NCBI GenBank assembly: GCA_964344765.1
Contig: CAYFOM010000035.1
Location: forward strand, 1 to 53,507
Source of the DNA: JACNIZ01 sp964344765
GTDB lineage: Bacteria; Planctomycetota; UBA1135
DNA: 53,507 nucleotides
Direction: 5' to 3'
Below the pieces are notes generated by a model. The model saw only the letters and a list, made by a program, of their open reading frames with translations, was not told the origin of the DNA and ran no database searches. Each line of letters begins with the position of its first letter. Position 1 is the first letter of the stretch. Shown here in pieces: positions 26,347-33,606 of this stretch. The position numbers and the translations under genes are program-made.

Positions 26347-27474
26347 ATGGCCGTGCCCTTCTTCGACGTTCAATACAACCTGGAACCCGCCGTTAAGGAC
26401 GAGCTGCTGGCGCGTTGGCGCAAGGTGCTGGATCACGGGTTTTTCGTCAACGGGCCCGAGATTACCGAGCTGGAAACGGCGCTGGCGGAGTTCCTCGGTG
26501 TGCCGCACGTTGTCGCCTGCTCGAACGGATCCGACGCGCTGGTACTCGCGCTCAAAGCGGCTGGAGTGGAACCAGGCGATGAAGTCATCGTGCCCAGTTT
26601 CACCTTCTTCGCTACCGCCGGATCGGTGGCCAGACTTGGCGCCACACCAATCTTCGCCGACATCGATCCGCGCACTTACAACATCTGCATCGACTCGGCG
26701 GCGTCGTTGGTCACCGAACGCACCAAGGCGGTCATGCCGGTGCACCTTTACGGCCGGCCGGTGGACGTCGGCGCGTTGAAGGCGGCCGTTGAAAAAGCAG
26801 CCGGCCGCGAAATTCTGATCGTCGAAGATGCAGCGCAAGCAGTGGGGGCGGTGCACCACGACGGACCTTGCGGAGGCTTGGGCATCACCGCCGGCTTTAG
26901 TTGCTTCCCAACCAAAAACCTCGCCGCATCGGGCGACGCTGGATTCACCACCAGCACTTGCGAAGAAAGCGCCGAGCGCATGCGCCGACTACGCCAACAC
27001 GGCGGCGGACGTCAGTACTACCACGACGAAGTCGGTTTCAACTTCCGCCTCAGCGCGCTGCAAGCTGCAACCTTAATGCAGCACCTGCCGCGCCTGGTCG
27101 AATGGAACGCTGCTCGCTATCAGGGCGCGCAGCACTACCAAGAACTATTCGACGCAGCCGGCATCGGCGACGACATCCTCACGCCCGAAATCATTCCCGG
27201 TCACGTCTTCCACCAATACGTCATCCGCACCACGCGCCGCGATGAGTTGATGGACTACCTACGCAGTAAAGAAATCGGTTGCGCAGTCTACTACCCGCTG
27301 CCGCTGCACCTGCAGCCATGCTTCGCTCATCTCGGTGGACAAGAGGGTCAACTACCCGCCGCCGAAGCAGCAGCCAAAGAGGTCCTGGCTTTACCGATCT
27401 ACCCCGGGGTCACCGGAGAACAGCGCGAGGAAGTGGTCAGCGCGATCGCCGCGGCGTTTTGCCCGGCCAACTAA
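26347..27474 (+). CDS. DegT/DnrJ/EryC1/StrS-family PLP-dependent aminotransferase
   Basis: A 375-residue sugar-aminotransferase-type enzyme. It has the N-terminal FFDVQYNLEP..ELLARW motif, VVACSNGSDALVLAL, PSFTFFATAGSV, VEDAAQAVGA (Asp161 contacts the PLP nitrogen) and the Schiff-base Lys190 in CFPTKNLAASGDAGF. Family members aminate keto sugars on nucleotide carriers for LPS, capsule or glycoprotein glycans. No other sugar-nucleotide gene lies adjacent. A longer upstream frame would overlap the divergent gene, so I use the ATG with conserved MAVPFFDV. Confidence 0.93.
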   Translation: MAVPFFDVQYNLEPAVKDELLARWRKVLDHGFFVNGPEITELETALAEFLGVPHVVACSNGSDALVLALKAAGVEPGDEVIVPSFTFFATAGSVARLGATPIFADIDPRTYNICIDSAASLVTERTKAVMPVHLYGRPVDVGALKAAVEKAAGREILIVEDAAQAVGAVHHDGPCGGLGITAGFSCFPTKNLAASGDAGFTTSTCEESAERMRRLRQHGGGRQYYHDEVGFNFRLSALQAATLMQHLPRLVEWNAARYQGAQHYQELFDAAGIGDDILTPEIIPGHVFHQYVIRTTRRDELMDYLRSKEIGCAVYYPLPLHLQPCFAHLGGQEGQLPAAEAAAKEVLALPIYPGVTGEQREEVVSAIAAAFCPAN

Positions 27475-27506
27475 CCGAAGTGCAACTTTCTGAGGGGGCG
27501 CAGGCG

Positions 27507-27863
27507 TTAAAGCAGCCCGCTTTGCTGTAACCAAGCCTGCAAGATCTCCAATTCCGCCTCGAGTGCGGCGAAGTGATCGGGAGCGTTTTCCAGCTGCTGG
27601 CTGCGCACATCCGACTCCAGCGCCAGCGCGGCGGCTTGTACCTGGGTGGCGCCCAAACTGGCGCTACTGCCCTTTAACGCGTGGGCGGCTTGGTCGATTT
27701 GCTCGGGAGTTCCGGTTTCGAGACCGGTTCTCAGCGTCTGCAAGCGACTCGGGAGCTCATCAAAAAATTCGTGGAAGAGGTCTTTGACTTCCTCACGATC
27801 TCCAAACAGATCAATGAGTTCTTCCAGTTTTTCAGCGTCGACAGGTGCGTTTGTAGAGTCCAT
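27507..27863 (-). CDS. Hpt-domain phosphotransfer protein
   Basis: A 118-residue stand-alone Hpt protein. The helical bundle carries the phospho-accepting His61 in AAHALKGSSASLG. Such proteins relay phosphoryl groups between hybrid kinases and response regulators. No kinase is adjacent; the nearest two-component pair is 20 kb away. A 53-residue membrane protein is encoded 41 bases upstream on the same strand. TAACCT lies 6 bases before the ATG and abuts an inverted repeat. Confidence 0.92.
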   Translation of the reverse strand: MDSTNAPVDAEKLEELIDLFGDREEVKDLFHEFFDELPSRLQTLRTGLETGTPEQIDQAAHALKGSSASLGATQVQAAALALESDVRSQQLENAPDHFAALEAELEILQAWLQQSGLL

Positions 27864-27869
27864 GGGCGG

Positions 27870-27897
27870 AGGTTAAGAGGTCTGGTCAGACTCTTTT
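27870..27897 (-). promoter_or_regulatory. TANNNT box with adjoining inverted repeat before Hpt gene
   Basis: TAACCT (27870-27875, minus strand) ends 6 bases before the Hpt start. Directly upstream, AAGAG-G-TCTG (27875-27884) pairs with CAGA-CTCTT (27887-27895) with one bulge. A regulator's operator over the promoter, or a short hairpin between two genes, would both fit. Confidence 0.35.
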
Positions 27898-27904
27898 CGG
27901 CCAA

Positions 27905-28066
27905 TCACTGCCCTGTACTTGACTCGGTTTTGAACAGTTTGCGCAGACACCAGAGGTTGATCAGGATGAGTAAAGTCCATACCACGCCGGCAAATAGGGA
28001 GCCAAACGGGTTCAGGCCGGCCGGGGCGTTGGCGGCTTCTTGAAGGACTTGGTCGGAGCTGATCAC
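27905..28066 (-). CDS. small single-pass membrane protein (53 residues)
   Basis: A short frame from GTG to TGA encoding 53 residues. About 20 polar residues (SSDQVLQEAANAPAGLNPFG) lead into a strong transmembrane helix (about 23-40, AGVVWTLLILINLWCLR) and a basic tail (RKLFKTE). The positive-inside rule puts the C-terminus in the cytoplasm. No family is recognised. Support is the clean hydrophobic pattern, the lack of a competing gene and its position 41 bases before the Hpt gene on the same strand. The ribosome site is weak, so the start is uncertain. Confidence 0.5.
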   Translation of the reverse strand: MISSDQVLQEAANAPAGLNPFGSLFAGVVWTLLILINLWCLRKLFKTESSTGQ

Positions 28067-28170
28067 GGGGCGCGAACTCGAGTCCTTTGTATTGAACCCA
28101 TTTGTAATTGCGGTTTCAAGAAGTTGTTACCTTTTGCTTGGTTTTCCGTCTTCCCCATGGAGGAAAACTC

Positions 28171-28584
28171 ATGCAAATCGACTTTACCGAAATCGCCGAC
28201 GTGGATGATCTGCGCGCTATCCCACCCGGCGAATACTTGTGCCAAGTGAACGAAGTGCGCGAAAGCCAAAGCCCTGCCGGCCACATTCGATGGGGCTTGC
28301 GATGGGAAGTTTTGCAAGGGGAGTGGCAAGGCCGCACCGCTTGTTGGGATTCGTTGCATTGGTCCGAACGCGGATTGCCGCGGGTGAAATTTGTGCTGCG
28401 CACGTTGGGTTGTCTAGGTGACGGCAAATCCGATTTACAACCGAAGGCATTGGAGGGCCGACGTGCGTTGGTCACCGTGGTGCACGAAGAGCGCGACGAC
28501 CCAGTGACTGGGGTGCGACGTCTGAGCAATCGGGTTCCATTCGCCGGCTATGCGGCCGCTCCGGTGCCGGTTGAAAAGAATTAG
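28171..28584 (+). CDS. DUF669-like protein
   Basis: A 137-residue protein. It reads MQIDFTEI..VDDLRAIPPGEYLCQV, then GLRWEVLQGEWQGRTACWDSL, VKFVLRTLG and GRRALVTVVHEER. This is the pattern of DUF669, phage-type proteins next to recombination and single-strand-binding genes, with an OB-like G-W-G.R..W core. Here it stands alone on the chromosome. The start is fixed by a good AGGA ribosome site 7-10 bases upstream, one of few in the window. A longer in-frame extension to 28108 would include the ribosome site. Confidence 0.75.
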   Translation: MQIDFTEIADVDDLRAIPPGEYLCQVNEVRESQSPAGHIRWGLRWEVLQGEWQGRTACWDSLHWSERGLPRVKFVLRTLGCLGDGKSDLQPKALEGRRALVTVVHEERDDPVTGVRRLSNRVPFAGYAAAPVPVEKN

Positions 28585-28637
28585 CATTTCCGGGTTGGGG
28601 CGGAGGCCGTGGGGCTTCCGCCTCGCTTGGGCGAAGG

Positions 28638-28643
28638 TATCCT
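28638..28643 (+). promoter_or_regulatory. TANNNT -10-like box before cytidine-deaminase-like gene and ligA
   Basis: TATCCT ends 7 bases before the ATG at 28651. No ribosome site is present, so ligA may be transcribed from here as the second gene. Confidence 0.4.
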
Positions 28644-28650
28644 GTGCGGT

Positions 28651-29034
28651 ATGGATGACCGAAACCTGGTTGCGGTGGCCGAGCAAGCGGCTGCCACCTC
28701 GCTGGTCCAGCAGGGGCCGATCGCTGGCTGCACAGTGCTCAGCGACGATGGCCGCGTGTTTATGGGCTGCGTAATGGAATACGCCGACTCCAGCTTGAAT
28801 CAGGATCCGATCACCAACGCATTGGCCGTCGGTCGCGTCAGTGGCATGCGCCGAGTTCAGCGCATTGGTTACTACAGCCCTAGCGGTGGAAAGCTGCCGA
28901 AGTTGCCGGAAATGACCTTGCGCCGGCTGCAAGAGATCGGCACCGAGGATTTGGCGGTGCTGTTTTCGCCGGGTACCGGTGAGCGCATCGAAAAAAGCTT
29001 GAGTCAGCTGTTGGCTGAAGCCGGATTGGCGTGA
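28651..29034 (+). CDS. cytidine deaminase-like protein lacking zinc ligands
   Basis: A 127-residue protein. It has a helical start (LVAVAEQAAATSLV), a strand VLSDDGRVFMGCVMEYADSSLNQDP, a helix ITNALAVGRVSGM and strands IGYYSPSG and DLAVLFSP. That order of elements resembles the cytidine deaminase fold. The places where the zinc-binding CAE and PCxxC motifs would be hold other residues (NQDPIT; LPKLPEMTLRR), so it should not deaminate by the usual chemistry. This is a fold guess from pattern. It overlaps ligA by 4 bases (coupled start), so a nucleotide-binding role near DNA ligase is conceivable. Confidence 0.7.
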   Translation: MDDRNLVAVAEQAAATSLVQQGPIAGCTVLSDDGRVFMGCVMEYADSSLNQDPITNALAVGRVSGMRRVQRIGYYSPSGGKLPKLPEMTLRRLQEIGTEDLAVLFSPGTGERIEKSLSQLLAEAGLA

Positions 29035-31169
29035 GCAAGAAGCTGTCGCACGCGGAATACCTGGAGCTGCAGCAACAGGTTCGGGAGTACGAGCGGGCTT
29101 ATTACGTAGCCGATCAGCCGTTGGTCTCGGATGCGGAATACGATCGTAGTTTTCGCCGTTTGGTTGAGGCCGAGGAGGCGAATCCCGATTGGGTAACGCC
29201 CGATTCGCCGACGCAGCGGGTGGGCGCGCCATTGCCCGAGGGTTCGCGCTTCGAGCGGGTCGCGCATGAGGTGCCGATGGTTTCGATCGAGTCGTTGTTC
29301 TCGATGGAAGAGGTCGGCGATTTTCATCAGCGCGTGCTGAAGGGGTTGGGCTTGGATGACGAAGAGGAATCCGAATCGTTGTTTGCTTCGGCGCCGGACT
29401 TCGTCTGCGAACCTAAGTGGGATGGCGTATCGGCGGCGTTGATTTATGAAAAAGGCGTTTTGGTGCGCGGTTTGTCGCGCGGCGATGGCGCGATGGGCGA
29501 AGACCTAACGCAGAATTTACGCGTGGTTAAAGGGGTGCCGCTGCGTTTGATCGACGACAACCCACCGGATCTGATTGAGGTGCGGGGCGAGGTGATGCTG
29601 AGCATTCCCACGTTCGAGCGCATCAATTCCGAGATGGTGGCGGCGGGGCAGCCACCCTTCGCCAATCCGCGCAATTCGGCATCCGGCACGATGAAGCGCT
29701 TGGATCCGGCGATTGTTGCCGAACGCGGATTGCGCTTTATGGCTTTTGAGCTGGTGCGCTGTGAACCGATGCCGGCGCGCCATTCCAAGTCGTTGGATCA
29801 ACTGAAGGAATGGGGTTTTCCGACCAGTCGCTTCCGCAAGGTCACTTCCAAACTCAAGGACATGGCAGCCTTCCATCAAATGTTGGAAGAGCAGCGCGAT
29901 GAAATCGAGTTTGAGATGGATGGTGTGGTGATCAAGGTCGACGAGATCGCCCTGCGCGAGGAATTAGGTTCGCGTGCCCGCACTCCGCGGTGGGCATGTG
30001 CGCTGAAGTTTGCGCCGCGCGAGGAAACAACGCAGCTGTTGGATATCGAAATCCAAGTCGGTCGTACCGGACGGTTGACGCCGCGCGCGGTGCTGGAACC
30101 GGTTTCGCTAGGCGGAACCACTGTTACTTATGCCACTTTGCATAACGCCAGCTACATCTCGGATTTGGACATCCGCATTGGCGATCGCGTCACCGTGCGC
30201 CGCGCCGGCGATGTGATTCCGCAGATTCTGGGGCCGGTGGTGGATGCGCGCGAAGGCAAGTTGGCAAAGTACCAATGGCCAACCGCATGTCCGGCCTGCC
30301 AAACCGAAGCAGTGAGCAAAGGTGAGCATCGCTATTGCGTGAACATGGATTGCCCGGCGCAGATCGAGCGGCGCGTGCTCCACATGGCTTCGCGCACCGC
30401 GCTGCGGATTGAGGGCCTGGGCCAGAAGGCGGTGGCGTTGTTTGCCGAGAACGACCTTTTGACGAAGGTGGAAGACATTTTCAACCTGGATTACGGTCGC
30501 ATTCAAGAGCTGGAAGGATGGGGGCAAAAGTCCGTCGACGCTTTGCGCGAACAAGTGGAGGCAGCCAAAAATCCACAACTGGATCGCTATCTGTACTCGC
30601 TTGGCATTCCCGAAGTCGGGGCTGAAACCGCCCGTGGCTTGGCTGAATTTGGCGGCAGCCTTCAGGAAATCCAGCAGCTATGTACCGCTCCGGTGCCGGA
30701 AAGCTTCCACCAGGCGATGGCGGAATGGGAAGCGGCCAAGGCGGAAAAGAAAAAGGTCAAGAAGCCCAAAGAACCGGCTCAAGAGCAGCTGGAACAAATT
30801 GACGGCGTCGGCGAGGAGGTGGCTAAATCCATCCTCGAGTTTTTCCGCGAGCCGCGAAATCAGCGAGCGCTGGAGAAAATGGCCGAGTTCGGTGTGCAGC
30901 CCAAAGAGATGGAGCAACCGGAGGACGTCGGCGAGCAGCCATTGGCCGGACAAACTTTTGTGCTGACCGGAACTCTTTCCATCTCACGTTCCGAATACAA
31001 AAAGCAGCTGATTGCCGCCGGAGCGAAGGTGGCTGGATCGGTTTCCAAGAAGACCAACTTCCTAGTCGCTGGGGAAAAGGCAGGCTCCAAGCTGAAGAAG
31101 GCGGAGGAGTTGGGCGTTGAGGTCCTCGACGAAGAGGGGTTGAAGCAAAAGCTAGCTGCCGACGAATAG
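29031..31169 (+). CDS. ligA: NAD-dependent DNA ligase
   Basis: A 712-residue replicative ligase. The Ia domain lies at the N-terminus, the adenylated Lys129 is in KWDG, and GRTGRLTPRAVLEPV (OB fold) follows. The zinc finger has CPAC then C...DC. Helix-hairpin-helix repeats and a C-terminal BRCT domain (about 635-710) complete the family order. A Lys/Glu-rich insert (about 568-585, EKKKVKKPKEPAQEQ) splits the HhH region. It seals nicks at replication and repair. The GTG start overlaps the preceding stop. The last gene before the trp operon. Confidence 0.96.
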   Translation: MSKKLSHAEYLELQQQVREYERAYYVADQPLVSDAEYDRSFRRLVEAEEANPDWVTPDSPTQRVGAPLPEGSRFERVAHEVPMVSIESLFSMEEVGDFHQRVLKGLGLDDEEESESLFASAPDFVCEPKWDGVSAALIYEKGVLVRGLSRGDGAMGEDLTQNLRVVKGVPLRLIDDNPPDLIEVRGEVMLSIPTFERINSEMVAAGQPPFANPRNSASGTMKRLDPAIVAERGLRFMAFELVRCEPMPARHSKSLDQLKEWGFPTSRFRKVTSKLKDMAAFHQMLEEQRDEIEFEMDGVVIKVDEIALREELGSRARTPRWACALKFAPREETTQLLDIEIQVGRTGRLTPRAVLEPVSLGGTTVTYATLHNASYISDLDIRIGDRVTVRRAGDVIPQILGPVVDAREGKLAKYQWPTACPACQTEAVSKGEHRYCVNMDCPAQIERRVLHMASRTALRIEGLGQKAVALFAENDLLTKVEDIFNLDYGRIQELEGWGQKSVDALREQVEAAKNPQLDRYLYSLGIPEVGAETARGLAEFGGSLQEIQQLCTAPVPESFHQAMAEWEAAKAEKKKVKKPKEPAQEQLEQIDGVGEEVAKSILEFFREPRNQRALEKMAEFGVQPKEMEQPEDVGEQPLAGQTFVLTGTLSISRSEYKKQLIAAGAKVAGSVSKKTNFLVAGEKAGSKLKKAEELGVEVLDEEGLKQKLAADE

Positions 31170-31207
31170 GCGGCGTCGATGCGCACAACCTTCCGAAGCC
31201 CGGTAAA

Positions 31208-31253
31208 AATCATCGGCTGCGGCGATGTTCCCAAACATTTTGAGCCGATGATT
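31208..31253 (+). repeat. inverted repeat between ligA and the trp promoter
   Basis: An 11-base perfect arm (31208-31218) pairs with 31243-31253. The 24-base loop contains a nested ATGTT / AACAT pair (31225-31229 with 31234-31238). No T run follows, so it is either a non-canonical end for ligA mRNA or an operator upstream of the trp promoter. Confidence 0.5.
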
Positions 31254-31296
31254 AGGAAAACCTACAAGGGTTCCGCCAGCTCGGCAATTCACAGGC

Positions 31297-31302
31297 TATA
31301 CT
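31297..31302 (+). promoter_or_regulatory. trp operon promoter, -10 box
   Basis: TATACT ends 9 bases before the leader-peptide ATG at 31312, so transcription would start within a few bases of that ATG. The -35 region is poor (TTCCGC at 31271-31276, 20 bases away). Confidence 0.5.
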
Positions 31303-31311
31303 CCGTTCATC

Positions 31312-31395
31312 ATGCGACCTAAGCGATTCGATGGATGGTGGTGGCCGACCGGACCCGGGTGGAAACCGGGGTGCGGCGCGGGAAACCGTCGATAA
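31312..31395 (+). CDS. trpL: tryptophan operon leader peptide
   Basis: A 27-codon frame, ATG to TAA, too short for ordinary gene calling. Trp codons stand at positions 9, 10, 11 and 17 of 27, against about one Trp per hundred residues in an average protein. It sits directly before the attenuator and trpE. Slow translation of the Trp run under tryptophan starvation should control the RNA folds described for the attenuator. The ATG lies next to the promoter, so the peptide is probably read from a near-leaderless RNA. Confidence 0.85.
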   Translation: MRPKRFDGWWWPTGPGWKPGCGAGNRR

Positions 31396-31427
31396 TCGCA
31401 CCCCCTCCGAAATCCACCTGCGGGTCC
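31351..31427 (+). promoter_or_regulatory. predicted antiterminator of the trp leader RNA
   Basis: Bases 31351-31357 pair perfectly with 31421-31427 and 31358-31362 with 31414-31418, a 12-pair helix with a 2-base bulge. It encloses a perfect 8-pair hairpin, 31369-31376 with 31397-31404. The outer helix uses the 5' arm of the terminator, so the two are exclusive. A ribosome stalled at the first Trp codon leaves both intact; one that reaches the stop at 31393 would cover the inner hairpin. Pairing was worked out by eye. Confidence 0.65.
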
Positions 31428-31462
31428 CTGCTCTGAAAAGACAGGGACCCGCAAACTTTTTA
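31420..31462 (+). terminator. trp attenuator (intrinsic terminator)
   Basis: An 11-pair perfect GC-rich stem (31420-31430 with 31442-31452) with an 11-base loop is followed by AAAC and a run of five T. It ends 11 bases before the trpE ATG. Forming it would stop transcription before the structural genes when Trp-tRNA is plentiful. Confidence 0.9.
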
Positions 31463-31472
31463 CCCCCAGAAC

Positions 31473-32948
31473 ATGGACTTCCTCACTCGAAGCACCGCCG
31501 ACGACGCCCAGCAGTACCGACTGGCTTGGGCCGAGTTGCCTGCGGACCTCCACACACCCGTGCGCCTGTTCCTCGCTTTGCGCGAGGCAGGACACGAAAC
31601 CTGCCTGTTGGAATCGGCCGAAGGACCTGAGCGTTTAGCGCGCTACAGCTTTCTCGGTATCGATCCCGTCGCCCGCTTCCGCGCGGCTCATGATGGTATT
31701 GAGTTTGATTGGCGTCGTGGCAAGGAGCAGTGGCATGGTGATGGTCATGCTGCCTTCGCGAAAGTGGCGGCTCGCTATGAGTTGCCGGCGCCGCCGCCGT
31801 TTTTACCGCCGTTTTTGGGTGGTTGGATTGGCAGTTTCAGCTACGAATGGGCCGGCGTGCTAGAGCCGAGCACGGGTATGCCGGAAACTAAGTTGGAAGA
31901 GAACCCTTATGCGGTCTTCCACCTGTTTGAAACCATCATTGCATTGGATCACGCAACGCAAAAGCTGGTGCTGATTCAAACCTGCCGCGAAGGCAAAGAG
32001 GATTACCCCTGGGCGATGAACAAGCTCGAGCAGGTCGCCATCGACTTGCAAACCACGCCGCCGGAACTACCGCCGTTCAAGTTGATCGACGAGGAACCGG
32101 TTCCGGCAATGCCGGAGGAACAGTTCAAGCAGGGTGTGCTGAAGCTAAAAGAAGCCATTCAACAGGGCGAGATCTTCCAAGCGGTGTTGTCGCAGCGCTT
32201 TGATCAGCGCTTTGAAGGCGACCCGTTCACCCTTTACCGCGTTTTACGCTTGGCCAATCCGGCGCCGCACATGTTCTACTTTGAAGGCGACGGCATCACC
32301 TTGGTCGGTAGCTCGCCCGAGCGCCTAGTGTCGGTGCAAAACAACGTGGTGCAATGTCGGCCCATTGCCGGAACGCGTCCGCGTCATGAAAACCCTGATG
32401 AAGATGCGCGCTTAGGCGCCGAGCTTGCCGGCGATCGCAAAGAACGCGCCGAGCATGACATGTTGGTGGACCTCGGTCGCAACGACATTGGCCGTGTGGC
32501 GCGCATTGGCACCGTCGCGGTGAAGGAACACGCCGCGTTAGAAAAGTTCGCCCGCGTGCAGCACTTGGTCAGTCGGGTGGAATGCGATCTTTCCGCCGGG
32601 CACAACGCGCTGGATGCACTCGCCGCCACCTTCCCGGCCGGTACCGTCAGCGGTGCGCCGAAGGTGCGCGCCATGAGCCTGCTCGCCGAAATCGAAGACG
32701 ACGCGCGCGGTGCCTACGCCGGATGTTTCGGCTACTTGGATCACCGCGGCAATCTCGACATGGCGATCAACATTCGAACCATCGCCATTCGCGGCAACAC
32801 GCTGTCGGTGCAAGCCGGCGCCGGCGTGGTTTTTGACTCGACGCCCGAAGGCGAATTCGAGGAAACTCTGCACAAATCGGAAGCGCTGTTCGAAGCGGTC
32901 CGCCTCGCCGCCAGCCCGGCGTTCTCCCCGAAGAAGTCTGCCCGCTAA
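31473..32948 (+). CDS. trpE: anthranilate synthase component I
   Basis: A 491-residue chorismate-using enzyme that makes anthranilate with ammonia from TrpG. The N-terminal LLESAEGPERLARYSFLG contains the LLES-type motif of the tryptophan feedback site. The C-terminal catalytic half shows QRFDQRFEGDPF, FYFEGDGITLVGSSPERLV, CRPIAGTRPR, DMLVDLGRND and FPAGTVSGAPK. First structural gene after the attenuator; no Shine-Dalgarno is visible before the ATG. trpG starts 6 bases after the stop. Confidence 0.97.
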   Translation: MDFLTRSTADDAQQYRLAWAELPADLHTPVRLFLALREAGHETCLLESAEGPERLARYSFLGIDPVARFRAAHDGIEFDWRRGKEQWHGDGHAAFAKVAARYELPAPPPFLPPFLGGWIGSFSYEWAGVLEPSTGMPETKLEENPYAVFHLFETIIALDHATQKLVLIQTCREGKEDYPWAMNKLEQVAIDLQTTPPELPPFKLIDEEPVPAMPEEQFKQGVLKLKEAIQQGEIFQAVLSQRFDQRFEGDPFTLYRVLRLANPAPHMFYFEGDGITLVGSSPERLVSVQNNVVQCRPIAGTRPRHENPDEDARLGAELAGDRKERAEHDMLVDLGRNDIGRVARIGTVAVKEHAALEKFARVQHLVSRVECDLSAGHNALDALAATFPAGTVSGAPKVRAMSLLAEIEDDARGAYAGCFGYLDHRGNLDMAINIRTIAIRGNTLSVQAGAGVVFDSTPEGEFEETLHKSEALFEAVRLAASPAFSPKKSAR

Positions 32949-32954
32949 GCTGCC

Positions 32955-33542
32955 ATGATTCTGCTCATCGATAACTACGACAGCTTCACCTGGAACCTGT
33001 ACCAGTCCATGGCTGGCCAAGGTGCACAGGTGGAAGTGATTCGCAACGACGCGATCAGCGCCGACGACATTCAGTCCATGCAGCCATCCGGCGTGGTCAT
33101 CAGCCCCGGCCCCGGACGTCCGGCCGACGCTGGCATTACGCCGGATTTGTTTGCCATCGTTCCCGATCACACGCCGATGCTTGGCGTTTGCCTGGGCCAT
33201 CAAGCGATGGTCGAACACTACGGCGGCAAATTGGAACTCGATCCGGTTCCGGTGCATGGCAAGCCATCGATTGTTCACCACGACAATGACGGTTTGTTTC
33301 GCGGCTTACCGAATCCATTGCCGGCCGGCCGCTACCACTCGCTGCGCGCCAATCGCGATTCGTTGCCGGATTGCTTGAAGCTAACTGCGTGGACCGAAGA
33401 AGGCTTGGTCATGGGTGTACGTCATGGCGAGCTCAAGCGATTCGGCATTCAGTTCCACCCCGAATCCATTCTGACGCCGACCGGCGATCGCATGGTGGGT
33501 CGCTTCCTCGCTGAAACCGGTGATGGGGGAGACGCTCGCTAG
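32955..33542 (+). CDS. trpG: anthranilate synthase component II (glutamine amidotransferase)
   Basis: A 195-residue class I amidotransferase. It begins ILLIDNYDSFTWNLYQ, has the SPGPGRP turn, the nucleophile Cys79 in GVCLGHQAM and the partner His-Glu in QFHPESI. It supplies ammonia to TrpE. Genes of this type sometimes also serve p-aminobenzoate synthase; no pabB is nearby. It is separated by 55-64 bases from trpD, the largest gap inside the operon. Confidence 0.96.
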   Translation: MILLIDNYDSFTWNLYQSMAGQGAQVEVIRNDAISADDIQSMQPSGVVISPGPGRPADAGITPDLFAIVPDHTPMLGVCLGHQAMVEHYGGKLELDPVPVHGKPSIVHHDNDGLFRGLPNPLPAGRYHSLRANRDSLPDCLKLTAWTEEGLVMGVRHGELKRFGIQFHPESILTPTGDRMVGRFLAETGDGGDAR

Positions 33543-33606
33543 GCAACTCGTCTGCCGAGCCATTCAGGATTACAGTGAATAGAACCATGCTAGATGAGTG
33601 TTTGAG

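Noticed and set aside
32538..33281. 247-residue open frame on the minus strand
   Set aside because: Antisense to trpE and trpG, both well supported.
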